Positions 54,530-64,000 of a stretch of 64,000 bases of DNA are shown one piece after another. Positions within the stretch are counted from its first letter, which is position 1; every line of letters begins with the position of its first letter. The DNA is taken from NCBI RefSeq assembly GCF_024139115.2, contig NC_085141.1, forward strand, positions 43,397,065 to 43,461,064, given 5' to 3'. Both the position numbers and the translations under genes were made by a program. This stretch comes from Armigeres subalbatus. Taxonomy: Eukaryota > Arthropoda > Insecta > Diptera > Culicidae. Below the pieces are notes generated by a model. It saw only the letters and a list, made by a program, of their open reading frames with translations, was not told where the DNA came from and ran no database searches.

Positions 54530-54680
54530 CACCCAACACCAGGACTAGGCTAGTGTGCTTTGAGCGGCACATGGTCGCTTTGATAGGGCCTGCTTGGGGA
54601 CACATGCAGCTTTTTATAGAAGTTCAACAGAGCCCACTGTCGAACCCCACCACATCCTAGGCAGACCCCACGGTACGCAC
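54530..54680 (-). promoter_or_regulatory. LINE 5' leader segment shared across families
   Basis: CTAGTCCTGGTGTT-GGTGGGAC, CGCTCAAAGC, CTATAAAAAGCTGCATGT and CCTAGGATGTGGTGGGGTT occur in this order here and, on the appropriate strands, in the leaders of LINE copies A (34260-34420) and B (40800-40970), and again at 59597-59747. CTATAAAAAG is TATA-box-like. Whether it works as a promoter, a ribozyme or packaging signal is inference. Confidence 0.4.
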
Positions 54681-54935
54681 CCTCTCACTCTAGCTGATGT
54701 CAGAAGGACAACAGTGCCCAGGCTGCACTACCAGCTAAGTACGCAACCCTTAGCTGGCGGTCAATTGTCATCGGAAGACCCGTGGAAGCGTGAGTATTGG
54801 AACTTGTGAGGACCAGAGCTATGTTAGGCGCCCCTTCCCGGATGTCAACTCACCATTTCGCAGCCCAGACGAAGAATCAGAAGGAATAAATTTTGGCTGT
54901 TACGCCCTTTTCAAATGTTGGTCTAGAATTTATCT

Positions 54936-55828
54936 TGTCCTGTTCAGATACTTGGCAGTAAGCTTTTAGGGCATAGAAATGGAAAGAAGGCTTTGAAATT
55001 AAAACAACAAAAATCAAAAACAAATCTCCACCCACCAAACGCGGAGTTTTTGCCGCCATTTTGTTTTCGGGTAGAGCATAATTGCACCAAAAGTAACTGT
55101 GTTTTAATTGCTAATTGCGAATCATTACATAAGATGAGCGGAATACAAATCAAAGGGATGGCTTCTCAAGGTGCGTATCGAACTATTTACAGTGGTAGTT
55201 TAGTCAATCAGATTGCTTCAATTTAAATATTTAGGTAAAAAATAGCTGTACGGATTTTGATCCTTTGATTCGAAATCCGTCCACGGTGGACGGATTACAA
55301 GTCAGGAGTAGTTGAGTTTATTCATTATTTAATCATGTTTTTCGTAGTTTTTAATGAGTAAATGTGACACACTTCAAAAGTAGAGGCCTTCATGCTCCTT
55401 AGGTTGCCATGGCGAACGATATCCATCAGTTCAGCGCTTAAAAGCAGAATAAGATTAACTTCCCAATCCAAAATGATGTTCATTTCCATAATAATGAAAA
55501 ATCATAAGGGTTGTGTACAAGACACGACCGCCCGACGTAAACTACGTAAAACAGTTTGGTGAAATGAAAAATCTAGTGCCAGTGCAAGAATACATATTTG
55601 CAGCAGCTCTCTACAATACGCGCTCGTTATTCTGCTACGAACGGCAACGTTATTCTGCTACGACGTCATACTTTGAACAAATTCGTCTCGCCTCAATTTT
55701 CCTATGTTTAAAATGGTGTCCATGAGAAGAATCGATTAATTCCCAATAATGCATATTTCGAATCACTAACGACCACACGACCCACGCCATAGGCTGGAAT
55801 AACAAAACCAAATAAGAATCATCCATGC
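54936..55828. other. Noncoding left part of the duplicated unit
   Basis: No gene. The right part (about 55580-55828) contains CAAGAATACATATTTGCAGCAG, TTCTGCTACG and CCTCGCCTCAATTTTCC words that recur, direct or inverted, in the palindromic module that follows. A short inverted pair, ATCCGTCCACGGTGGACGGAT, lies at about 55276-55296. Duplicate at 60003-60895. Confidence 0.45.
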
Positions 55829-56845
55829 GAATACATATTTGTAGCATCTCCCTCTGACGCGCTCGTGATTCTGCTACGGACGCCAGGCAACTTTATGGCG
55901 TCTCCAAGCGGTTAATTTGCACTTTGAAAAAAGTTCGCCTCGCCTCAATCTTCCTTTGTATAGAATGGAGGTCCTGAAAAGAACCGATTTTCCAATATCT
56001 CATATGTATTTGGAATAAAATTTGCTCAGCAACTCCGCCGATGCTTAGAGATGTCGTAAAATCTCGATTAATCGATTAGTAACTAATCGATTACTCTCAA
56101 TTCTTGACGATTATTGAATCGATTCATCGTTGAGTAGTAATCGAATCAAAATTAATCGATTATCATAACGATGAATCGATTAATTGAAGTAATCGAAATC
56201 TAATAGTATTGAATCGATTAATCGTTGGGAGATAATCGATTAAAAATTAATCGATTATCACAACAAATAATCGATTAATCGAAGTAATCGATTAATTTGC
56301 GGCATCTCTACCGATGCTGGGACCGCTCTCCGCGATATTTCAAATGAAACGCCACGCGCGCGGGGAAAGCAGTTTTCTTATAATCAATAAAGATGGCTCA
56401 TTAGTCCCGCCTCTTTGTTGTCCGGTATGACTGCAAATATTGTGTACCCGTCTCACACTTACTAAAGGGGCGTCACTATAGGTTTAACTTTATTGATTAC
56501 AAGAAAGCAGCTCTTCCGCGCGCGCGAGGCATTTCGTTCGAGATGTCGCGAAAAGCAGATCGTAGTCCCACCATCGGCTTCGGCGGAGCTGCTACCGGAA
56601 ATTTCATTCTAATCGATGGTGTGGTTCATGCGGTCGTTCGCGCTCAGATTAAATGTTCTTGTCTGAAGTACTAATGATTGGCTACCATCAGAGAAAGTAG
56701 CTCTTAAGTCACAACTTGAGGCGAGATGAATTTTGTTCAAAGTAAAACTTAATTGCTTGGTGATGGCAGATTGTTTTCCATCGGTAGCAGAATTACAAGC
56801 GCGCGTTATAAAAAGACGCTGCCGATAATTATTCGCGTGGATAGC
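55829..56845. repeat. About 1-kb palindromic module M1
   Basis: The outer parts pair at a distance: GCGAATACATATTTGTAGCA (55829) with the complement around 56830, CTCGTGATTCTGCTACGG with 56787-56810, and CTTTGAAAAAAGTTC-CCTCGCCTCAA (55922) with 56715-56745. ACTCCGCCGATGCT pairs with 56576-56600. The innermost part has GCGCGCGG, then AGCAGTTTTCTTATAATCAA, pairing with 56485-56530. The centre is at about 56440 in a loop of about 45 bp. Arms are diverged, so it is old. A MITE at 56046-56310 splits the left arm. The duplicate lies at 60896-61910. Confidence 0.7.
56046..56310. mobile_element. hAT-type MITE packed with TAATCGATTA sites
   Basis: Ends TAGAGATG-CG-AAA and the complementary TTTGCGGCATCTCTA form inverted repeats, and an 8-bp target duplication, CCGATGCT (56038-56045 and 56311-56318), marks a hAT-type insertion. 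The 265-bp interior contains more than ten ATCGAT or TAATCGATTA motifs in both orientations. The duplicate is at 61113-61377. Confidence 0.8.
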
Positions 56846-57544
56846 AGTAACATTCAAGTGAAATTTCCCATCAAGATTATAATTCTAGTAGGTAGCCTGC
56901 TACTTATACCAAACAATTATGCTTTGTTCTATCAAAAAAGTTCGTTCTATATCAACTTTCTCAATCACTTATCAATCACTGAATCATTGTTTAAAATTAA
57001 ATCCACAGCAAGAAGAGTAGTTAAGTGCTAGAAAAACATCATATAATTGAGCTCAGAATCACGCTAGAATATTTCACTGAAAAATTTTCTAGTTCCTAGC
57101 GGTTGCACTATAGACAAATTATTTCAACTTAACCTTCCTCCCAAACATAATGGTGGTTCTGAAAAGATCCGATTCATTCCCAATTATGTGCCTCACCAAC
57201 AACAACTACTGGACTGCGCGACGGCCATCTGATGATTCGGCTCTACGCACGCCGTTAATTGCCAGATCCAAAAATGCTGCTTGTAACACGGATGTAAAGA
57301 TGTACTGCTGTTGCCACGACCGCCACAACTATCGAACAAAAAATTTTCATCCGCACCACCACAGCCGTTGTCCCTAGGACCGCTTCTGGACGCCTTGGTC
57401 CGCTTTCCATGAAATCCAGAATGAAAATGACGCGCGCACGCGAAACACGGGGCTTTTTATACACAGGAAAAACGAAGCAGTGGATCAAAAGGCCGGTACC
57501 TTACTGCAATCTGATGTCCGTGTTGGGGATTTATGAACGGGATT
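56846..57544. other. Noncoding spacer between modules
   Basis: It includes 57150-57480, where GTGGTTCTGAAAAGATCCGA and TTCATTCCCAATTATG resemble 55715-55760 and 55965-56000, so it is again a diverged module piece. A GACGCGCGCACGCG run and a TTTTTATACAC tract lie at 57430-57470. I find no convincing coding frame. Duplicate at about 61911-62611. Confidence 0.4.
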
Positions 57545-57780
57545 GATAATTTCTGAATTTTCACCCGATTTGGAAAGAAATAGCATTTTCAATAGTTTGC
57601 CGTTGATAATGAATAGTTTTAATACAATTAGCAAATTGGTGGAAAGTTTCCGCCATTACCGTTTGAAATCTTCCATGATTTCGTGACGGTTCCCAATTTG
57701 GAAATTTTCATTTTGCACCCTGTATCCGAGGCTTTCTTTTAGACGTAGTTGAAGTCAAAATGCGCGAACAAAAAACACGT
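57545..57780 (-). repeat. Dispersed repeat D1, long copy
   Basis: Reverse complement of the D1 family at 1620-1860: ACGTAGTT, GGGTGCAAAATG, CGTCACGAAATCATGG, AATTTGC and CTATTGAAAATG follow in the same order. Duplicate at 62612-62848. A shorter relative lies at 58845-58930. Confidence 0.6.
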
Positions 57781-57799
57781 CCGTACGTGCTGCTGTCTC

Positions 57800-58445
57800 G
57801 AACTGGAATGGGCCACGCGCGCGCGGGGAGCAGTTTTCTTATAATCAATAAAGATGGCTTATTAGTCCCGCCTCTTTGTTGTCCGGTATGACTGCAAATA
57901 TTGTGTAACCGTCACACACCCCCAAAGGGGCGTGGCTACAGGTTCAACTTTATTGATTACAAGAAAGCAGCTCTTCCGCGCGCGCGAGCCATTTCGTTCG
58001 AGGTGTCGCGGAGAGCAGACCGTGGTACCACCTTCGGCATCGGCGGAGCTCCTACCGGAAATTTTATTTCCGGCGATGGTGTGGGTCGCGCGGACGTCGT
58101 CGTCAGCATCAACAGCACTCAGATGGAATTTTCTTGCGTGTCTACGATGGCGGCTATGGTGGTGTTTATTTCTGCAACGGTTGCGTCTGAAGTGTCATCA
58201 GTGAAAGCAGCTCTTAAGGCATAATTTGAGGCGAGACGAATTTTGATCAAAGTTCATATTAATCGCTTGGTGATGGCTGATAGTTTCCGCCGGTGGCGGA
58301 ATCACGACCGTGCGTTAGGAACGCTACAAAAATTTATTCGCATGGATAGCATCAATACCAGTGAAATTTCCCCTCAAGATTATTATTTTGGTAGATAGAC
58401 TGCTACTTGTTTCAGGTTTAATTTCCATCCATGCGAATACATTTT
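57800..58445. repeat. Palindromic module M2, relative of M1
   Basis: The core hairpin (CACGCGCGCGCGGGGAGCAG with AGCAGCTCTTCCGCGCGCGC, centred near 57905) is the same as in M1, about 1.46 kb away, with many substitutions. To its right ATTCGCATGGATAGCAT (58338) and its inverse ATCCATGCGAATACATTTTTG (58428) form another fold. Frames of about 75-107 codons with a shared MSRRADRG-T-GIGGA-TGNF pattern run through M1 and M2, but no domain is recognisable. Duplicate at about 62868-63513. Confidence 0.65.
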
Positions 58446-59094
58446 TGCAGCTTCTCCTTCTGACGCACGCTCTTCGTTCCCACCGATGGCGTAGGTAGCG
58501 CTCGTAACAGGATCGTTGCGACTGAGAATCCAACGATGGCAATCTGTTGCAGTGTAGCGGTAGAACCATAGAGCCAGCATCTGCATTTGAGTGAAATACT
58601 CTTGTGATATTCTGACTATCGAATGGTTGCTGTTGTGTTGGTGATTAGAAATCCGCATGATCTGAAATCTGTCCTTTTCAGGGCATTACATTTTTCATTG
58701 GAGGAATTTGGTTTGACTGAGAGTAAATTCATGAGATTGTTGCAATAAATCGGCAGCAGTAACGCAACAACTCATAAGATTCAACCCATGATTCGACTTC
58801 TGCAGAGTAAGTGATTAAAAATCCATCGAAAGATAAAGACGCTATTAACGTTTGAAATCTATCCTAATTTCGCGACGGTCTCGAATTTGGAAATTTCCGT
58901 TTTACACCCTGTATCTGAGTCCCAAGCAACACCACTTGTTTCTCAGTGAGTAACAACAACTGTTGTGTGACTTACTAACGGTCTGAGTTATGCACAACGC
59001 GTCGTATTTCGAACTGCTTTGTGACACAAAAAGCGCAAGAGGTGGAGCCTATTTGCAACATCTTGCGGCTATAATGAAAATAAAAACACAAAAA
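58446..59094. other. Noncoding right part of the duplicated unit
   Basis: No gene. It contains a short D1 piece (58845-58930) and AAGCAACACCACTTG-type words. The sequence to 58932 has its counterpart in copy 2, up to the window end. Confidence 0.4.
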
Positions 59095-59170
59095 GCAACC
59101 TGGAATCGAACCATGTACCTTGAGATTTGTAACCTTTTACTATAACCATCATACCATCAATTCTATTTGG
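59095..59170 (-). mobile_element. tRNA-like SINE head relic
   Basis: The minus strand shows B box GGTTCGATTCC and an upstream GGTATGATGG resembling a D-arm and A box, about 45 bases apart, related to 32140-32220. The stems do not pair well enough for a functional tRNA. Confidence 0.4.
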
Positions 59171-59366
59171 AGATTCTGCTACAAGGGCACTACATAAACA
59201 ACAAAGTAATTTGTAACTTCATTATACCTTATACGGGACATACAGGGGACTGTTAAAAATAAAATACTGCTCAGCTGAGCTCAAAGTGTTTTGCAACATA
59301 TCAGAAACATTGTCGTAACAGCAATGAATCGAAAAGTTATTAATACTGCAACTTATCTGTTTTGTT

Positions 59367-59933
59367 TCAGTCCGTATTCTTTCATTATCGGATTCTCGAA
59401 CAAATTGATGTTTCGGGAACAGTAGGTTGTTGGCCCAAGGTTCCCTATCCACCGGGATGGGGCTGCCATCTTAGGTATAGCTTCCGGGGAATAGCATTTC
59501 ATACTCAGCCGCTGGATGCCAGAACAGACGCTGTTGGAGCCGCACCTTCTTGGTGAACATACGCTCGATCAATCTGGGCAAATTTGTTAAAAGTCCCACC
59601 CAACACCAGCACTAGGCTAGTGTGCTTTGAGCGGCACACGGTCGCTTCGATAGGGCCTGCTTGTGGATACATGCAGCTTTTTATAGAAGTTCAACAGAGC
59701 CCACTGTCGAACCCCACCACATCCTAGGCAGACCCCACGGTACGCACCCTCTCACTCTAGCTGATGTCAGAAGGACAACAGTGCCCAGGCTGCACTACCA
59801 GCTAAGTACGCAACCCTTAGCTGGCGGTCAATTGTCATCGGAAGACCCGTGGAAGCGTGAGTATTGGAACTTGTGAGGACCAGAGCTATGTTAGGCGCCC
59901 CTTCCCGGATGTCAACTCACCATTTCGCAGCCC
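59367..59933 (-). pseudogene. Duplicated 5' fragment of the RTE LINE
   Basis: This is the leader and first 28 codons (MDREPWANNLLFPKHQF through ERIRT) of the RTE at 51301-54866, truncated at the duplication breakpoint; beyond it the frame runs into unrelated sequence. The right edge shows the same junction (CAGCCCAGACGAAGAATC) as the full copy, proving it was carried along by the duplication and did not transpose independently. Confidence 0.85.
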
Positions 59934-62900
59934 AGACGAAGAATCAGAAGGAATAAATTTTGGCTGTTACGCCCTTTTCAAATGTTGGTCTAGAATTTAT
60001 CTTGTCCTGTTCAGATACTTGGCAGTAAGCTTTTAGGGCATAGAAAAGGAAAGAAGGCTTTGAAATTAAAACAACAAAAATCAAAAACAAATCTCCACCC
60101 ACCAAACGCGGAGTTTTTGCCGCCATTTTGTTTTCGGGTAGAGCATAATTGCACCAAAAGTAACTGTGTTTTAATTGGTAATTGCGAATCATTACATAAG
60201 ATGAGCGGAATACAAATCAAAGGGATGGCTTCTCAAGGTGCGTATCGAACTATTTACAGTGGTAGTTTAGTCAATCAGATTGCTTCAATTTAAATATTTA
60301 GGTAAAAAATAGCTTTACGGATTTTGATCCTTTGATTCGAAATCCGTCCACGGTGGACGGATTACGAGTCGGGAGTAGTTGAGTTTATTCATTATTTAAT
60401 CATGTTTTTCGTAGTTTTTAATGAGTAAATGTGACACACTTCAAAAGTAGAGGCCTTCATGCTCCTTAGGTTGCCATGGCGAACGATATCCATCAGTTCA
60501 GCGCTTAAAAGCAGAATAAGATTAACTTCCCAATCCAAAATGATGTTCATTTCCATAATAATGAAAAATCATAAGGGTTGTGTACAAGACACGACCGCCC
60601 GACGTAAACTACGTAAAACAGTTTGGTGAAATGAAAAATCTAGTGCCAGTGCAAGAATACATATTTGCAGCAGCTCTCTACAATACGCGCTCGTTATTCT
60701 GCTACGAACGGCAACGTTATTCTGCTACGACGTCATACTTTGAACAAATTCGTCTCGCCTCAATTTTCCTATGTTTAAAATGGTGTCCATGAGAAGAATC
60801 GATTAATTCCCAATAATGCATATTTCGAATCACTAACGACCACACGACCCACGCCATAGGCTGGAATAACAAAACCAAATAAGAATCATCCATGCGAATA
60901 CATATTTGTAGCATCTCCCTCTGACGCGCTCGTGATTCTGCTACGGACGCCAGGCAACTTTATGGCGTCTCCAAGCGGTTCATTTGCACTTTGAAAAAAG
61001 TTCGCCTCGCCTCAATCTTCCTTTGTATAGAATGGAGGTCCTGAAAAGAACCGATTTTCCAATATCTCATATGTATTTGGAATAAAATTTGCTCAGCAAC
61101 TCCGCCGATGCTTAGAGATGTCGTAAAATCTCGATTAATCGATTAGTAACTAATCGATTACTCTCAATTCTTGACGATTATTGAATCGATTCATCGTTGA
61201 GTAGTAATCGAATCAAAATTAATCGATTATCATAACGATGAATCGATTAATTGAAGTAATCGAAATCTAATAGTATTGAATCGATTAATCGTTGGGAGAT
61301 AATCGATTAAAAATTAATCGATTATGACAACAAATAATCGATTAATCGAAGTAATCGATTAATTTGCGGCATCTCTACCGATGCTGGGACCGCTCTCCGC
61401 GATATTTCAAATGAAACGCCACGCGCGCGCGGGAGAGCAGTTTTCTTATAATCAATAAAGATGGCTCATTAGTCCCGCCTCTTTGTTGTCCGGTATGACT
61501 GCAAATATTGTGTAACCGTCTCACTCTTACTAAAGGGCGTCACTATAGGTTTAACTTTATTGATTACAAGAAAGCAGCTCTTCCGCGCGCGCGAGGCATT
61601 TCGTTCGAGATGTCGCGAAAAGCAGATCGTAGTCCCACCATCGGCTTCGGCGGAGCTGCTACCGGAAATTTCATTCTAATCGATGGTGTGGTTCATGCGG
61701 TCGTTCGCGCTCAGATTAAATGTTCTTGTCTGAAGTACTAATGATTGGCTACCATCAGAGAAAGTAGCTCTTAAGTCACAACTTGAGGCGAGATGAATTT
61801 TGTTCAAAGTAAAACTTAATTGCTTGGTGATGGCAGATTGTTTTCCATCGGTAGCAGAATTACAAGCGCGCGTTATAAAAGACGCTGCCGATAATTATTC
61901 GCGTGGATAGCAGTAACATTCAAGTGAAATTTCCCCTCAAGATTATAATTCTAGTAGGTAGCCTGCTACTTATACCAAACAATTATGCTTTGTTCTATCA
62001 AAAAAGTTCGTTCTATATCAACTTTCTCAATCACTTATCAATCACTGAATCATTGTTTAAAATTAAATCCACAGCAAGAAGAGTAGTTAAGTGCTAGACA
62101 AACATCATATAATTGAGCTCAGAATCACGCTAGAATATTTCACTGAAAAATTTTCTAGTTCCTAGCGGTTGCACTATAGACAAATTATTTCAACTTAACC
62201 TTCCTCCCAAACATAATGGTGGTTCTGAAAAGATCCGATTCATTCCCAATTATGTGCCTCACCAACAACAACTACTGGACTGCGCGACGGCCATCTGATG
62301 ATTCGGCTCTACGCACGCCGTTAATTGCCAGATCCAAAAATGCTGCTTGTAACACGGATGTAAAGATGTACTGCTGTTGCCACGACCGCCACAACTATCG
62401 AACAAAAAATTTTCATCCGCACCACCACAGCCGTTGTCGCTAGGACCGCTTCTGGACGCCTTGGTCCGCTTTCCATGAAATCCAGAATGAAAATGACGCG
62501 CGCACGCGAAACACGGGGCTTTTTATACACAGGAAAAACGAAGCAGTGGATCAAAAGGCCGGTACCTTACTGCAATCTGATGTCCGTGTTGGGGATTTAT
62601 GAACGGGATTGATAATTTCTGAATTTTTCACCCGATTTGGAAAGAAATAGCATTTTCAATAGTTTGCCGTTGATAATGAATAGTTTTAATACAATTAGCA
62701 AATTGGTGGAAAGTTTCCGCCATTACCGTTTGAAATCTTCCATGATTTCGTGACGGTTCCCAATTTGGAAATTTTCATTTTGCACCCTGTATCCGAGGCT
62801 TTCTTTTAGACGTAGTTAACGTCAAAATGCGCGAACAAAAAACACGTCCGTACGTGCTGCTGTCTCGAACTGGAATGGGCCACGCGCGCGCGGGAGAGCA

Positions 62901-64000
62901 GTTTTCTTATAATCAATAAAGATGGCTCATTAGTCCCGCCTCTTTGTTGTCCGGTATGACTGCAAATATTGTGTAACCGTCACACACACCCCAAAGGGGC
63001 GTGGCTACAGGTTCAACTTTATTGATTACAAGAAAGCAGCTCTTCCGCGCGCGCGAGCCATTTCGTTCGAGGTGTCGCGGAGAGCAGACCGTGGTACCAC
63101 CTTCGGCATCGGCGGAGCTCCTACCGGAAATTTTTTTTCCGGCGATGGTGTGGGTCGCGCGGTCGTCGTCATCAGCATCAACAGCACTCAGATGGAATTT
63201 TCTTGCGTGTCTACGATGGCGGCTATGGTAGTGTTTATTTCTGCAACGGTTGCGTCTGAAGTGTCATCAGTGAAAGCAGCTCTTAAGGCATAATTTGAGG
63301 CGAGACGAATTTTGATCAAAGTTCATATTAATCGCTTGGTGATGGCTGATAGTTTCCGTCGGTGGCGGAATCACGACCGTGCGTTAGGAACGCTACAAAA
63401 ATTTATTCGCATGGATAGCATCAATACCAGTGAAATTTCCCTTAAGATTATTATTTTGGTAGATAGACTGCTACTTGTTTCAGGTTTAATTTCCATCCAT
63501 GCGAATACATTTTTGCAGCTTCTCCTTCTGACGCACGCTCTTCGTTCCCACCGATGGCGTAGGTAGCGCTCGTAACAGGATCGTTGCGACAGAGAATCCA
63601 ACGATGGCAATCTGTTGCAGTGTAGCGGTAGAACCATAGAGCCAGCATCTGCATTTGAGTGAAATACTCTTGTGATATTCTGACTATCGAATGGTTGCTG
63701 TTGTGTTGGTGATTAGAAATCCGCATGATCTGAAATCTGTCCTTTTCAGGGCATTACATTTTTCATTGGAGGAATTTGGTTTGACTGAGAGTAAATTCAT
63801 GAGATTGTTGCAATAAATCGGCAGCAGTAACGCAACAACTCATAAGATTCAACCCATGATTCGACTTCTGCGGAGTAAGTGATTAAAAATCCATCGAAAG
63901 ACAAAGACGCTATTAACGTTTGAAATCTATCCTAATTTCGCGACGGTCTCGAATTTGGAAATTTCCGTTTTACACCCTGTATCTGAGTCCCAAGCAACAC
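59367..64000 (+). repeat. 5,067-bp duplication, copy 2 (runs off the window)
   Basis: It starts abruptly after TTTTGTT at 59367, inside the RTE coding region (codon about 28). It follows copy 1 without large differences to the last base, so its right end lies outside the window. Immediate adjacency to copy 1 suggests a tandem arrangement. Confidence 0.85.

Larger units (their letters stand above)
51301..54866 (-). mobile_element. RTE-type LINE, full length, 3,566 bp
   Basis: The 12-bp target duplication AGACGAAGAATC (51289-51300 and 54867-54878) fixes both ends. The 3' end is a TTAC tandem tail (51301-51319, read TAAG on the element strand), as is usual for RTE elements, which end in short tandem repeats and not poly(A). 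The 5' leader is about 480 bp and precedes one long coding frame. The leader contains a stretch shared with the LINE copies at 34-41 kb. Confidence 0.9.
54300..59366 (+). repeat. 5,067-bp duplication, copy 1
   Basis: Every landmark from CAGTCCGTATTC at 54301 to CAAGCAACAC at 58932 recurs at an offset of 5,067 bp (5,066 to 5,069 after small indels). Substitutions are sparse, of the order of one or a few per hundred bases by eye. It contains 5' RTE sequence, then noncoding palindromic modules. 58933-59366 has no second copy within the window. Confidence 0.9.

Noticed and set aside
59355..59371. Splice acceptor (TTTTGTTTCAG) exactly at the duplication junction
   Set aside because: The element is on the opposite strand and no exon structure is visible; it is most likely a coincidence at the breakpoint.

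Overview
This window looks like repeat-dominated DNA from a mosquito, most likely a culicine of the Aedes type. Three full-length copies of a roughly 290-bp tRNA-derived SINE with a GAA-type triplet tail match what is known of the Aedes Feilai family. They sit among RTE-like LINEs, Jockey-type fragments, Penelope-like elements, hAT-type elements and many foldback MITEs. I find no convincing host protein-coding gene, no intact tRNA or rRNA gene and no CRISPR. The species call is inference from repeat content.

Layout: 0.3-5.2 kb holds an RTE endonuclease scrap, a 624-bp SINE with 21-bp target-site duplications (TSDs), a hAT-like end, a TA-flanked MITE, and a 153-bp tandem repeat broken by a compact Penelope-like element that carries only a GIY-YIG endonuclease. 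5.7-9.9 kb is a decayed LINE (minus strand) carrying three later insertions. 10-17 kb has little recognisable: inverted repeat copies, a second Penelope endonuclease fragment, and a pyrimidine-rich tract with a 64-bp LINE 3' end inserted. 17.1-29.85 kb is one continuous 12.7-kb satellite built from words of the type (C)RRTC and (C)RRRTC. Stop codons are almost impossible on its plus strand, which produces huge meaningless reading frames. 32.5-34.1 kb is a pile of nested DNA-transposon and SINE fragments. 34.2-41.0 kb holds two copies of one LINE family in inverted, tail-to-tail orientation. 43.5-48 kb is a degenerate 15-bp repeat field into which a 2.1-kb non-autonomous hAT element (8-bp TSD) was inserted; that element is largely a 23-bp hairpin-forming minisatellite with two further elements nested in it.

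48.8-51.2 kb holds Jockey-type and LINE fragments and a SINE. 51.3-54.87 kb is the best-preserved element: a 3,566-bp RTE-type LINE (12-bp TSD, 3' TTAC tandem tail) with one uninterrupted 1,022-codon endonuclease/reverse-transcriptase frame, but with Asp changed to Glu in the catalytic FADD-type box. It landed in the middle of a palindrome of about 170 bp. From 54.3 kb to the end the sequence is a near-identical duplication with a 5,067-bp offset (54,300-59,366 and 59,367 to beyond 64,000). Its left breakpoint lies inside the RTE. Each copy is filled with diverged, long palindromic modules and a hAT-type MITE packed with TAATCGATTA-like sites.

The elements do not form a pathway. What the window records is a history of insertion, nesting, inversion, palindrome formation and duplication. 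Strongest candidates for something undescribed: the two-word satellite with its purine-only A-to-G shift, the palindromic module family at 55.8-64 kb, and the palindromic mini-elements whose arms stay matched although copies differ.
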